Shown here: one piece after another, positions 48,971 through 56,695 of the stretch | Position numbering within the stretch: position 1 is the first letter of the stretch | Layout of the letters: every line of letters begins with the position of its first letter | From: Hymenobacter setariae | GTDB lineage: Bacteria > Bacteroidota > Bacteroidia > Cytophagales > Hymenobacteraceae | NCBI RefSeq assembly: GCF_007713685.1 | Contig: NZ_VMRJ01000004.1 | Location: 833,748 to 897,747, forward strand | Reading direction: 5' to 3' | Length of the DNA stretch: 64,000 bases | Program-made: the position numbers and the translations under genes | Notes under the pieces: model-generated | The model's database searches: none | Told to the model about the DNA's origin: nothing | Seen by the model: only the letters and a program-made list of their open reading frames with translations

Positions 48971-48978
48971 CTACTTCC

Positions 48979-49491
48979 ATGCTGCTTACTCCCGACGTGC
49001 AGGCTATCGCGCTCGACGTGGCCGACCTCCAATTTTCCGAAACCGTGCTGCGCCAGCGTGCCCGGCCGAGCGAGCTAACGATGCGCTTCTTACCGAGTGG
49101 CGACGTGGAGCTGGTGCTGCTCATGCAGCGCCAGGCCTTCGGCGTCTCGGCTAATGGCAGTTTCGGTGATGCCGTGCCGGCCGCCTACGTGCAGCTGCCG
49201 GCCGTGCGCCTGCTGGCCAACCGCGAGGTGGCCGTGGACCCACAAGACGGTTTTCCGCGCTACCGCCTGCGCACGCCCACTTCCGCCTATAACACCCAGA
49301 CCCAGCAGGTGGAGGAGTTTGCGGAAGGCCAAGACTGGCCCTCCTTCCTCGATGCCAAACCTGAGGCGCTGATACTACAGGATAGGTTTTTCGGCGCCAT
49401 GTGTGCCACGGGCCAGGTCAACATCAACGCCCTGCTGCTGGCCTACGCCCAGCAGGCTGACGCCCCGCCCTCCCTTTTCGCCGCCAGCTGA
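48979..49491 (+). CDS. Late phage protein of unknown function
   Basis: The product has 170 residues, soluble, beta-rich start ('ADLQFSETVLRQRARPSELTMRFLPSGDVELVLLMQRQ') and a conserved-looking C terminus ('LDAKPEALILQDRFFGAMCATGQVNINALLLAYAQQAD'). It lies between tail fibre and lysis-type genes. Its stop overlaps the next ATG (TGATG). Confidence 0.6.
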   Translation: MLLTPDVQAIALDVADLQFSETVLRQRARPSELTMRFLPSGDVELVLLMQRQAFGVSANGSFGDAVPAAYVQLPAVRLLANREVAVDPQDGFPRYRLRTPTSAYNTQTQQVEEFAEGQDWPSFLDAKPEALILQDRFFGAMCATGQVNINALLLAYAQQADAPPSLFAAS

Positions 49492-49580
49492 TGCTTCGTC
49501 GCTGGCTCCTCTTTCTGCTGGCCGCCGCCCTTGCGTGGTGGCTCACCCGCTCTTACTACCCTGCCTTTTTACTGCTCTAG
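49491..49580 (+). CDS. 29-residue single-span membrane peptide
   Basis: MLRRWLLFLLAAALAWWLTR followed by SYYPAFLLL. It overlaps the previous stop by one base and is closed 3 bases before the next ATG, so it fits an operon in which every gene is coupled. One membrane helix with a basic N terminus, in the lysis cluster, suggests a small holin-like or regulatory peptide; this is inference. Confidence 0.5.
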   Translation: MLRRWLLFLLAAALAWWLTRSYYPAFLLL

Positions 49581-49583
49581 GTT

Positions 49584-49769
49584 ATGCTCACCGCTATAGA
49601 TACTCGCCCAGAATGCCAGGCCCCAGTGGAGCGCCCGGAGCGTCACTATCCTGCCCACCTGGCCGCGGCTTGGTGGGCCCAACCAACGGCCGAAGGTCGC
49701 CGCTTAGCCCTCGAAGCGAAGCTCGAACGCGAGCCGCCGCAACCTACCTACTCCCATGGGCGCAGATAA
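49584..49769 (+). CDS. Small phage protein, 61 residues
   Basis: MLTAIDTRPECQAPVERPER is followed by 'HYPAHLAAAWWAQPTAEGRRLALEAKLERE'. It is soluble and charged, one helix. It overlaps the next gene by 14 bases. Unknown function; real by operon fit and codon use. Confidence 0.5.
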   Translation: MLTAIDTRPECQAPVERPERHYPAHLAAAWWAQPTAEGRRLALEAKLEREPPQPTYSHGRR

Positions 49770-50076
49770 CGACAGCACCATCGACAAGCTCAAAATCTGG
49801 GCTTTCCCGGCCCTGTTGGCGGTGCTGAACGTGCTGCTCACCACCCAGATTAACAGCGCCGCTAACGATATCAAGGAAACGCGCAAGGACATCATCGAGC
49901 TCAGCACCACGGTGAAGCTCGAAACGATGGAGCGCCAGTACCTCACCCAGCGCGTCACCAACCTGGAAGCGGCTAAGCAGGAGGCAGCCGCCACGCACAA
50001 GGAATTCGAGCAGCGCATCAATTCGCTGGAGCAGCGCGCGGCCATGTACGACCAGTTTATGAGCACCCACAAATGA
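49756..50076 (+). CDS. Membrane-anchored coiled-coil protein of the lysis cluster
   Basis: The product has 106 residues: one N-terminal membrane helix ('IWAFPALLAVLNVLLTT', about 14-30) and then a coiled coil to the end ('IKETRKDIIELSTTVKLETMERQYLTQRVTNLEAAKQEAAATHKEFEQRINSLEQRA'). This layout matches small phage proteins adjoining holins and hemolysin-XhlA-like proteins. It overlaps the next gene by 4 bases. Confidence 0.6.
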   Translation: MGADNDSTIDKLKIWAFPALLAVLNVLLTTQINSAANDIKETRKDIIELSTTVKLETMERQYLTQRVTNLEAAKQEAAATHKEFEQRINSLEQRAAMYDQFMSTHK

Positions 50077-50402
50077 AAGGAGCCAGCCGCCACCTGCGTG
50101 AGTTCTTCGAAGATGCCCGCGGACACTTCAACGCTTTCACGCTTATCGCTCTCACCGCCGGCATAACGCTGGCCACGGCCCCGCTGGTGTGCCGCATCAT
50201 GACGTGGCCCACGCTCAACCGCGACGAGATAAGTGCCCTGAGCCTCGTGTACTGCATCTCGGCCCTGGGTGATTACCTGCTGGGCATTTTCCTCAATAAG
50301 ATGCCCTCGACCCTAGTGCAGCAAAACCAAGGCGACGGGGGCATGGCCATTGGCGACGGTGCCACCGCTGGCCCAGCTGGTGAGCTACCGCCCGCTTCTT
50401 AA
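50073..50402 (+). CDS. Holin-like membrane protein
   Basis: The product has 109 residues, with two membrane helices (about 22-43 and 56-75), a charged N terminus and a Gly-rich C-terminal tail ('GGMAIGDGATAGPAGELPPAS'). Size, topology and place before the lipoprotein/exported pair fit a holin; no family motif proves it. Confidence 0.55.
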   Translation: MKGASRHLREFFEDARGHFNAFTLIALTAGITLATAPLVCRIMTWPTLNRDEISALSLVYCISALGDYLLGIFLNKMPSTLVQQNQGDGGMAIGDGATAGPAGELPPAS

Positions 50403-50430
50403 CCCTCACGCTCTACCCTCTTTTCTGCTA

Positions 50431-50706
50431 ATGCCCAAGTACCTACTCCTACTAGCTCTGCTGGCCCTAGGCGCCTGCCACTCGCAAGACTCCAGCGTGC
50501 CCGCCATCGTGCGCGCTGCTGTGGCGCAGGCCCAACGCGACAGCGCTAAGGCCGCCCGCCTCGACCGCACCGCCCGCTACTACCGGGACCTCGGCCAGAC
50601 CTACGAAGATTCTGCCACTCTCTACCATCTGCAAAGTACCCATGTCAAAGCTCAAATTACTGCTGCTGACAGCGCTACCCTTCAGCGCTTTTTCGCAGGC
50701 TATTAA
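50431..50706 (+). CDS. Small lipoprotein, possible outer-membrane spanin
   Basis: The ATG at 50431 (MPKYLLLLALLALGACHSQD) opens a lipobox with Cys16; 91 residues, mature part helical and Arg/Ala-rich. The next gene starts inside this one (65-base overlap in another frame), and it also encodes an exported helical protein. Overlapping lipoprotein and exported helical genes are typical of Rz/Rz1 spanin pairs, here in reversed order. This is inference from layout. Confidence 0.5.
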   Translation: MPKYLLLLALLALGACHSQDSSVPAIVRAAVAQAQRDSAKAARLDRTARYYRDLGQTYEDSATLYHLQSTHVKAQITAADSATLQRFFAGY

Positions 50707-51007
50707 ACTCATTCCGCCGCCCGGCCCCACTGTGTGCATGCCTGTAGCGCAGGCGGCTAAGGTGCGCGACAGCCTCACCGTACTGCCCAAAGTGCGGCGG
50801 GAAGCGCGCACCTGGCGCAAGGCGGCTACCTCCTACCGCACGGCCGCCGACACAGCGCAGGCTGCCTACGTGCGCCAGGTCGCGGCTACAGCCAACGTGC
50901 AGTTGGCCTTGCGCGAGGAAACCATCGAAGCCACCCGCTACGAGGTCAGCGCCAAGAAGTGGAAAGGCAAAGCGCAACGCCGGGGCTTCTGGAGCTGGCT
51001 GGGCTGA
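50642..51007 (+). CDS. Exported helical protein, possible spanin partner
   Basis: The product has 121 residues: signal sequence ('MSKLKLLLLTALPFSAFSQ'), a proline knot ('LIPPPGPTVCMP'), then a long helix of about 80 residues ('VRREARTWRKAATSYRTAADTAQAAYVRQVAATANVQLALREETIEATRYEVSAKKW'). The helix and overlap with the lipoprotein gene suggest a periplasm-spanning lysis role. Confidence 0.5.
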   Translation: MSKLKLLLLTALPFSAFSQAIKLIPPPGPTVCMPVAQAAKVRDSLTVLPKVRREARTWRKAATSYRTAADTAQAAYVRQVAATANVQLALREETIEATRYEVSAKKWKGKAQRRGFWSWLG

Positions 51008-51050
51008 GCTGCCGCCCTTGGTCTCACCCTAAGTATTGCCGCTCGCTAGC

Positions 51051-51494
51051 ATGGTTATTTCCATCATTCGCCAGCCGAGCGCCAAGGGCGCGACGCTGAG
51101 CACCTGGTACATCGAGGGCCAAAAAGTATGCGTCGGCATTGAAGACGTAGTGCGTGGTCCGAGAGAGGCCAAGGTCTACGGCAAGACGGCCATACCTGCC
51201 GGCACCTACCGCGTGCTAGTCACCATGAGCAACCGCTTCAAGCGCCGGCTGCCGCTGCTGGTGAACGTGCCCGGCGGCACCATCCGCTTCGGCAACAACC
51301 TCATCGACAACTGCGGCGTGCGCATTCACCCTGGCAACACGGCCGCCGATACCGAGGGCTGCCTACTGCCCGGCTCAGCCTTTGGCGCCGACGGGGCCAG
51401 CGTCTCGGCTAGTCGCGTGGCGTTCGACCGCCTGTTTCTGCGCATCGAGACGGCCGTGGCCAACGGCGAACCTATTACCCTCACCATTAAATAA
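51051..51494 (+). CDS. DUF5675-like protein of the lysis cluster
   Basis: I chose the ATG at 51051 (MVISIIRQPSAKGATLSTWY) over an upstream TTG; 147 residues. 'CVGIEDVVRGPREAKVYGKTAIPAGTYRVLVTMSNRFKRRLPLLVNVPG' and 'GVRIHPGNTAADTEGCLLPG' (His and Cys in the conserved block) are the signature of DUF5675, common in phages. The His...Asp...Gly-Cys arrangement recalls L,D-transpeptidase active sites, and no other endolysin is visible here, so it is the best candidate for a cell-wall enzyme. That role is inference. Confidence 0.78.
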   Translation: MVISIIRQPSAKGATLSTWYIEGQKVCVGIEDVVRGPREAKVYGKTAIPAGTYRVLVTMSNRFKRRLPLLVNVPGGTIRFGNNLIDNCGVRIHPGNTAADTEGCLLPGSAFGADGASVSASRVAFDRLFLRIETAVANGEPITLTIK

Positions 51495-51507
51495 CCTCTT
51501 TTCTGCC

Positions 51508-51672
51508 ATGAAGAAGTACCTCCTCGTAGTGGGCGCCTGGGCTGCCCTGAGCTACCCCATCTACCGTTTCACTGCCCCTTGGTGCGTTGTGGTCTACGGC
51601 GTAGTGACACTGCTGGCGCTGCTCATCTGGGCTGGCACCCGCAAGGGCTCGACGATTAAGCGCAACTCGTAG
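51508..51672 (+). CDS. Small two-span membrane protein
   Basis: The ATG at 51508 (MKKYLLVVGAWAALSYPIYR) gives 54 residues: two hydrophobic segments (about 3-16 and 27-46) and a basic end ('GTRKGSTIKRNS'). It is in the lysis cluster and follows the DUF5675 gene by 13 bases. Confidence 0.5.
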   Translation: MKKYLLVVGAWAALSYPIYRFTAPWCVVVYGVVTLLALLIWAGTRKGSTIKRNS

Positions 51673-51706
51673 GCAGCATCTTGCCTGTTTTCTTTTCAAA
51701 GCACAA

Positions 51707-52192
51707 ATGCCGTTGTACGATATGGAGAATCCGGCAATATCCTGCCTGCTACTCTTCGCTCTCTACACTATCCTAAGCGCAGCGCAGCAGGGCATCATTA
51801 CCTGGCTGTTCCGCGAGTACGTGCCGCCGGCGCGCACCGACTGGGTACATGCCGCGCTGCACTACGGCGGCGTGCTCATTTACCTGCTCATTATATGCTA
51901 CCTAGTCTACCTCACCCCCGACCCCTCCCCCCTAGGGGTGGGGGTGCTGCTGGCCGAGGCCACGGCCGCCCGGGCGCTGCTCTTCGACCCGTGCCTGAGC
52001 TTGAGCCAGTCGTGGTTCAACTACCGCGAGGGCCGGCCGGCTGAGCCGCTATTTAAGGTTGGTACCGTGGCACTGCTTGACAAGATGCTTCGCAGCGTAG
52101 CCGCTCGGCTGAGCTGGCCACCGGAGCGGCTGCGGCTGGTGGTGTGGGTGCTTAGTGTAGGAGCTACTTGCTTATTGTTACTTGTTAAATGA
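51707..52192 (+). CDS. Multi-span membrane protein at the end of the late operon
   Basis: The product has 161 residues, with hydrophobic segments at about 10-30, 48-68, and 142-160. The centre ('LSLSQSWFNYREGRPAEPLFKVG') is soluble. It is the last plus-strand late gene before a strong terminator. It could be a second holin or a superinfection protein; there is no motif. Confidence 0.55.
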   Translation: MPLYDMENPAISCLLLFALYTILSAAQQGIITWLFREYVPPARTDWVHAALHYGGVLIYLLIICYLVYLTPDPSPLGVGVLLAEATAARALLFDPCLSLSQSWFNYREGRPAEPLFKVGTVALLDKMLRSVAARLSWPPERLRLVVWVLSVGATCLLLLVK

Positions 52193-52225
52193 AAAAAGGC
52201 CAGCCCTAGTAGAGCTGGCCTTTCT
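52192..52225 (+). terminator. Late operon terminator
   Basis: 'aaaaaaggccagccctagtagagctggcctttct' begins at the stop of the last late gene. An almost identical hairpin is at 53978-54011. Confidence 0.85.
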
Positions 52226-52390
52226 AGCTTGTAAAGGTGAAAAGCAATTGCGCTGCCTTTCTGCTTAAATATAGGTGTAAACTTACCTATGCAAGTGGGT
52301 AACAGAAGCATAGCTTGGGTGCCAAACTATAGACTGCTTATTATTAAACTACTTATTGCATTAATTAGCTACGTTCTTCATATTTGCTTT

Positions 52391-52618
52391 ATGCATGCCG
52401 AAGAAAGAAGAATTCGATTAGCAAGCTTCCTACTTGAAATGGCCGAAAGCAGCACAGCTATTACGCAACTACTTGAGCAGCAAGCTTTGAATGGCTATAT
52501 TCAAGGCAGCTTAACGCTTGACCAAGTATTAGAGAAGTTGGAAGAGCGAGCCGCCGAAAACCTGCGACGCATTCAAGCTGCTCGCGTACGCTGGGCGAAA
52601 CGAGGCGACCCGTTATAG
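52391..52618 (+). CDS. Small VbhA-type antitoxin-like protein
   Basis: The ATG at 52391 (MHAEERRIRLASFLLEMAES) gives 75 residues; the open frame continues upstream through a hydrophobic stretch that is more likely leader DNA. 'LEQQALNGYIQGSLTLDQVLEKLEERAAENLRRI' has the Gly-x-hydrophobic-Ser/Thr-Leu-Asp/Glu helix seen in VbhA/Fic antitoxins. No toxin is next to it. A second small protein of this type is at 28280. Confidence 0.5.
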   Translation: MHAEERRIRLASFLLEMAESSTAITQLLEQQALNGYIQGSLTLDQVLEKLEERAAENLRRIQAARVRWAKRGDPL

Positions 52619-52662
52619 GACAACTTGTTGCTAACTTCTAGCCACCCTAGGTAAAGTGAGAG

Positions 52663-53091
52663 CTACTTGCCCAAGACAGGTAGAAACCACTGCTCAAATT
52701 CTATCTTGGTTAGTTGCACTGGCTCAGTTGCGATAGCTAAATGATTAAGTTGAATAGCGACCTTATTGTCTGCTAATAAGCTGTAGCGCAGCAAATAAAC
52801 CTTGCCGTATTGGAAGCCATGATAAGCTGAGGGGCCTACAAACAGGAAAACATTGGTCAGTACGATGTCCGTCGACGCTGCCCGATAACTGATGTCCTGC
52901 CGGTTCAAAATCAAGTGAAGTAATTCCAGGGCCCGGCTATAGTGCGTAGGTTTTGCTTTGCCCAAAAACTCAAGCGCCCACCGGTCACCTTCCGCCACCA
53001 AACTGTAGTTCACATTCCACTCTAGCCCGAGGTCGAGTAACTCGGCGCGTAGTAAATTAATGCGGCGCTGCTCGTCTGGTTGCATCGGCAT
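52663..53091 (-). CDS. Accessory protein of unknown function
   Basis: The product has 142 residues and is soluble: 'EQRRINLLRAELLDLGLEWNVNYSLVAEGDRWALEFLGK' then a beta-rich part. The C-terminal 'VQLTKIEFEQWFLPVLGK' resembles the end of the protein at 54716-55018 ('LVLMKGQFEQWFRK'), and its upstream DNA is followed by a relic of that gene. It may be a distant member of the same family. Confidence 0.5.
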   Translation of the reverse strand: MPMQPDEQRRINLLRAELLDLGLEWNVNYSLVAEGDRWALEFLGKAKPTHYSRALELLHLILNRQDISYRAASTDIVLTNVFLFVGPSAYHGFQYGKVYLLRYSLLADNKVAIQLNHLAIATEPVQLTKIEFEQWFLPVLGK

Positions 53092-53104
53092 AGCTACTTC
53101 TCAA

Positions 53105-53340
53105 ATCATTCCTAGTATTGCTCTTCCATCAGCACGGCCGCTGGGCCCACATGTGAGTGGTTCATCGCAATGGCTAATTAAGCGAGTAACGATAGACTAA
53201 ATGCTCGATGCGCGCAAGTAAGCGTTCAGTGGGCCGTGGCCGACGACTATCCCAGCGGGCCCGCGTCCGAGCCAGCAATGCCAAGCCCTTTATCGTGGAG
53301 TGATTGGGTAAGGAGAAATAAGCCAAGTTTTAAGTAGGTA
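53105..53340 (-). pseudogene. Decayed copy of the junction-side gene (8484 / 54716 type)
   Basis: The left part ('cctagtattgctcttccatcagcac') follows the 3' end of 8484-8759; the right part ('gccctttatcgtggagtgattgggtaaggagaaataagcca') follows that gene's upstream DNA (8795-8836 and 55050-55090). The middle is deleted, including the start region. So this is a third, broken copy. Confidence 0.55.
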
Positions 53341-53405
53341 AGCACACCACGAAAAATGAAGGTCTTAAGGGTGTAGTTGTTAATTAGGCCGCATAGCGTG
53401 AAGTA

Positions 53406-53723
53406 CTAAGGTAACAATCTCTTTCTTAGGCTCCCTATTGTATACACTCCTGCTTTTGCTTTCAACGAATCAGGCCAGGCGAGCGCCTTAATAGACACGT
53501 AGCCTATTCTATTCTCAGTTAGTTTTATTGCAATCTGGCCCCATTTAGGCGTTACGGGCATTACTAGGTCTACCGTATCGCCCGCCTCTACAGTTGCTTG
53601 GGGCCTTTTGGAGTCCGCGGTCCATATCTGGGCATGAGCAGTAACGGCGATGGGGTAAGCAAGCCTTTCAGATTTGCAGGTAGTTAGGGCTCCGAGCGCG
53701 ACGATAAGTAGTAGTTTTTTCAT
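53406..53723 (-). CDS. Small lipoprotein with an SH3-like mature domain
   Basis: The product has 105 residues. The lipobox is 'LGALTTC' (Cys16). The mature part ('AHAQIWTADSKRPQATVEAGDTVDLVMPVTPKWGQIAIKLTENRIGYVSIKAL') has the five-strand pattern and 'G-W-x-x-[VI]'-like spacing of bacterial SH3 domains, which bind cell-wall peptides. It is a single minus-strand accessory gene near the right end of the prophage. Confidence 0.6.
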   Translation of the reverse strand: MKKLLLIVALGALTTCKSERLAYPIAVTAHAQIWTADSKRPQATVEAGDTVDLVMPVTPKWGQIAIKLTENRIGYVSIKALAWPDSLKAKAGVYTIGSLRKRLLP

Positions 53724-54086
53724 GCTTGAAAGCTACAAAAAATTCTCTGTTCTGTACAAGTGCCACTAGAATGCTAGGACGTGCATCTTTATAGTGAATT
53801 CCTTATGGAAGGAATTCATATCTACTTAGGAAGAGAGCCTCGTCTGCTTCAGAGGAGGCTTTTTCATATACTTGCTACCCATACTTTACTAAAAAAACTC
53901 ACCTGAAGCAGATGAGTCTTTCTGAGCTATGAAAACAAACTAGCCCGAAGGCCATCGCAAAATTAAATAAGCTGAACAAAAAAGGCCAGCCCTAATAGAG
54001 CTGGCCTTTTCTAATTGTGAACTTAGAAAGGTGTTGCGAACCCTTCTACTCAAATATAAGCCTCGGCCTAACCAGCTGGGACTTTT
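53724..54086. other. Gap with a palindrome and terminator hairpins
   Basis: No gene is supported. It holds a perfect inverted repeat 'gaattcctt-atgg-aaggaattc' (53796-53817), a hairpin 'agcctc...gaggaggctttttc' (53835-53866), an A-flanked weak stem near 53893-53920, and the 'aaaaggccagcc/ggctggcctttt' terminator (53978-54011). The last two would serve the gene at 54087 on the minus strand. Confidence 0.55.
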
Positions 54087-54389
54087 TTAGTCAAGCACAA
54101 ACTCAACTGCCGTCCACGTGTAGTGCGCGTCAGGCAGGCGCTTATATTCTTTTTGAAATGCCTGTAGGATAGGGCCCCTCATTTTATCCTCGTTAGAGCA
54201 GCCGATGATGCCGCGCCCGAGTAGCGCAATAACAATCGTGGCAGGCTCTCGACGCTCAATGTATTGACTGATTAAGCGCATGGCCTCAAGCTGGGTCGTA
54301 ATCTGCGGCCCGTCACTGTCGATATCTGGTGGTCTAACGTAACGGATAGTTCTTGCTTGGTATGATACGTCGTGAAATAAATACTGCAT
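54087..54389 (-). CDS. Accessory protein of unknown function
   Basis: The product has 100 residues: 'MQYLFHDVSYQARTIRYVRP' and 'TQLEAMRLISQYIERREPATIVIALLGRGIIGC', soluble alpha/beta. A hydrophobic strand followed by 'GRGIIGC' could be a nucleotide-binding-like loop, but this is not a recognised motif. It lies between hairpins and stands alone. Confidence 0.5.
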   Translation of the reverse strand: MQYLFHDVSYQARTIRYVRPPDIDSDGPQITTQLEAMRLISQYIERREPATIVIALLGRGIIGCSNEDKMRGPILQAFQKEYKRLPDAHYTWTAVEFVLD

Positions 54390-54539
54390 ACTTCTGAATT
54401 TCTTTAGTATTGGCTACGCCTTTCCTACAGCAGAAGTTCAAGGTTACCAGTGCTTCACTCCTCAAATGGTTGAGTTAGAAAGTAAAAAAATAAAGCCCTG
54501 ACCGGCCGGAGCTTTTTAACTATTGCTCTATTTAAACCA

Positions 54540-54677
54540 CTACCGCCGCAAAGCAGGTCGCTCTGGCATAGGCTGCAATGAGGGGAGCAAATCAAGGACA
54601 TAGAAAAAACTTGCTACAAATGAGATTAGTAGTAGAAGAACTGTCGCCTGTGCTACTTTAAGAAATACAGTTTTCAT
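54540..54677 (-). CDS. Small single-span membrane protein, 45 residues
   Basis: The ORF is MKTVFLKVAQATVLLLLISF followed by VASFFYVLDLLPSLQPMPERPALRR. It has one membrane helix with a short soluble tail. It has a weak hairpin beyond its stop (54490-54517). Supported by composition and position only. Confidence 0.45.
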   Translation of the reverse strand: MKTVFLKVAQATVLLLLISFVASFFYVLDLLPSLQPMPERPALRR

Positions 54678-54715
54678 GGATTGAGATTACCCCCCTCGCT
54701 CGTGGGTCGCGCTTT

Positions 54716-55018
54716 TTACTTTCTAAACCACTGCTCAAATTGACCCTTCATTAGCACTAGCGGCTCCACTCCTAAACGCTCCTGCTCCTGGTAGCCGAGC
54801 TTGACGCCAATGTTACCGTCCTGACGGTGCGTGACCTGCAGCTGGTAAGTACGGCCGATGCGAAAGCCGGCCCAACCGTCACCCACGTTGGTGGCTGCCT
54901 CACCGGCGAAGATGCGCGCTTCGGTCGTGATGTTAGTTAAGGCAAAAAGAATGCTTCCACCAGAGCGCAATTGCTGGACGAACCGTGACGGGCTCTGTGG
55001 GTAGATAAGCACTGTCAC
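54716..55018 (-). CDS. Conserved small protein next to the right junction
   Basis: The product has 100 residues and is the longer paralogue of 8484-8759: 'LIYPQSPSRFVQQLRSGGSILFALTN', 'GDGWAGFRIGRTYQLQVTHRQDGNIGVKLGY', and an added end 'LVLMKGQFEQWFRK'. Predicted beta-rich, cytoplasmic. The first ~25 codons and upstream region lie in the junction repeat. Its presence just inside both ends marks it as an element-end gene; the function is unknown. Confidence 0.6.
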   Translation of the reverse strand: MTVLIYPQSPSRFVQQLRSGGSILFALTNITTEARIFAGEAATNVGDGWAGFRIGRTYQLQVTHRQDGNIGVKLGYQEQERLGVEPLVLMKGQFEQWFRK

Positions 55019-55212
55019 GGCGGGCCCTGCTGCGCGCTATGAGTGCTAGGCCTTGTATCGTGGGCTTGTTGGGTAACGAAAAATAGGCCATGTCTCAAGC
55101 AGAAAAAGGCACTAAGAAAAAGGCTACTTGGGTGCAAAATTGGGTGCAAAACATAAAAAATGCCCTTAGCGAGTATGCTAAGGGCATTTTTGTGGGCCCA
55201 CTTGGAATCGAA
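54943..55212. repeat. Right junction repeat with att-like core and tRNA-end-like sequence
   Basis: This is the partner of 8690-8938. The core 'tgggtgcaaaacataaaaaa', the hairpin around 'tgcccttagcgagtatgcta' and 'gtgggcccacttgg' are shared; here they continue with 'aatcgaac'. On the minus strand the end reads GTTCGATTCC-AAG-TGGGCCC-A, which has the form of a tRNA T-loop, T-stem and 3' acceptor strand, with the hairpin as its terminator. Only the 3' fragment is present, as expected at one side of an element that integrated in a tRNA gene. 'gggtgcaaaa' is tandemly doubled here (55121-55142). Confidence 0.68.
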
Positions 55213-55303
55213 CAATGTATTTCCCCCTTACTTGTACTGCATACAAAAATAGCCTCCTATAGACTTAAAACGGCTTTTTAACATTAGAGTTGTCGATTTG
55301 AAT

Positions 55304-55353
55304 CGGGGTACGCACGGTCTAAATCGCCTAGCGTGTACCCCTGCGTGTACCCC
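55304..55353. promoter_or_regulatory. GTACCCC repeats upstream of the second integrase
   Basis: 'ggggtacgca' (55304-55313), then 'gcgtgtacccc' twice (ending at 55341 and 55353): one inverted and two direct copies within 50 bases, about 50 bases before the integrase start. They could be recombinase arm sites or an operator that controls it. Confidence 0.5.
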
Positions 55354-55401
55354 GAATAGGACGCACGCCATATCTTTGGAGTAGCAACTACAAACACTCT
55401 A

Positions 55402-56637
55402 ATGGCTACTGTATCCTTTCATTTGAAGGAGCCGGGGGCAGACCGTCCCACGGCTATTTACGCGCTGCTAACCATTGACCGGCGGCATCGCATTAAAGTC
55501 TACACCGGGCAAAGCCTGCACCCCAATAAGTGGGTGAAGGCAGAGCAACGGGCGCAAGTGCGGGGCCGGGGTAATGAGCTGAACGGCCACCTCAATGACG
55601 CGTTACAAGGAATAAGCGAGCGGCTGCAACTGGCTTATTCTACACAAATAGCGGCTGGCACCTTGCCCACGCTCGCCCAGCTCAAAGAAGCCGCCGCGCC
55701 CGTGGCCCCAAAGTCGGAAGCTACCTCCGTGGCCGGGACTGACCTACTGAGCACTTTCACCAACTGGATAGCTGGCCGCGCCCTCACGCACACCCCCAAC
55801 ACGCTACGCACTTACCGAACCACCTTACGGCATCTAAAAGATTTTCAGACCATAGCCAAGTACCCCGTGGCATTTGACACCGTGAGCGGCACCTTCGCCC
55901 AGCGTCTAGCCGAATACCTACTGACGCACCGGCAGCTACGGGACACGGCAGTACGCAAAAATCTGGTTATTCTTAAATGCTTTTTGGCCTGGGCTACTGA
56001 AAACGGTTACCCTGTGCCACCCGATTACAAAAAGATAACTTGGCAGCGTAGGGAGCCAGATATTCTCACTCTTACCCGTGGCGAGCTGGCAGCCCTAGTA
56101 AACCTTGAGCTGACCCCGCGCCCCGCCCTCGACAACGCCCGCGCCCTGTTTTTGCTGGGCGTGTACACTGGCTTGCGTTTCTCCGATGTAGCAGCCTTGC
56201 GCCCTGAGCATATCCACGCCGACCGGCTACGCCTCACTACCCAAAAGACACGTGACACCCTCACTATTCCAATTCGGCCCGAAGCTCGGCCGCTGCTGGC
56301 TCGTGTAATTGAGGGCACCCTACGCCCGCTACCTAATCAGGTACTGAATCGGCACCTGAAAGAACTGGCTACCCTAGCTGGCATTGACACCCCAACAGAA
56401 CGCACCCACTACGCTGGGGGCAAACGGCACACCCACACGGCCCCAAAGCATGAGTTTATAACCACGCACACGGCCCGCCGAACCTTCGTAACGCTGGCCC
56501 TAGAGGCAGGGCTACGGCCTGAATTGGTAATGAAAATAACCGGCCACAAAGACCTTAAATCATTCAGCCGTTACGTGAACGTAACAGAAGATTCGGTGCT
56601 CACTGAGTTTGCCCGCGTGTACGCGCCAGCTGTCTGA
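55402..56637 (+). CDS. Tyrosine recombinase of the second integrated element
   Basis: The protein has 411 residues. Order: N-terminal arm-binding domain ('YALLTIDRRHRIKVYTGQSLHPNKW'), SAM-like core-binding domain (about 110-200) and catalytic domain. Active-site residues: Arg in 'TGLRFSD', Lys in 'TTQKTRDTLTIPI', His-x-x-Arg in 'THTARRTF', His in 'ITGHKDLK', Tyr in 'FSRYVNV'. It starts about 200 bases from the junction and reads away from it. It differs strongly from the integrase at 8981, so it belongs to another element, here called region C. Confidence 0.94.
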   Translation: MATVSFHLKEPGADRPTAIYALLTIDRRHRIKVYTGQSLHPNKWVKAEQRAQVRGRGNELNGHLNDALQGISERLQLAYSTQIAAGTLPTLAQLKEAAAPVAPKSEATSVAGTDLLSTFTNWIAGRALTHTPNTLRTYRTTLRHLKDFQTIAKYPVAFDTVSGTFAQRLAEYLLTHRQLRDTAVRKNLVILKCFLAWATENGYPVPPDYKKITWQRREPDILTLTRGELAALVNLELTPRPALDNARALFLLGVYTGLRFSDVAALRPEHIHADRLRLTTQKTRDTLTIPIRPEARPLLARVIEGTLRPLPNQVLNRHLKELATLAGIDTPTERTHYAGGKRHTHTAPKHEFITTHTARRTFVTLALEAGLRPELVMKITGHKDLKSFSRYVNVTEDSVLTEFARVYAPAV

Positions 56638-56695
56638 ACTTGATTGTACTTAATCTTCCGTAACATTTCGTAACCTTTTCAGAGCTGGCAAATAA

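Noticed and set aside
55150..55212. Complete tRNA gene at the right junction
   Set aside because: Only a T-loop to acceptor-like 3' fragment is visible; no D-arm or anticodon arm precedes it on the minus strand.
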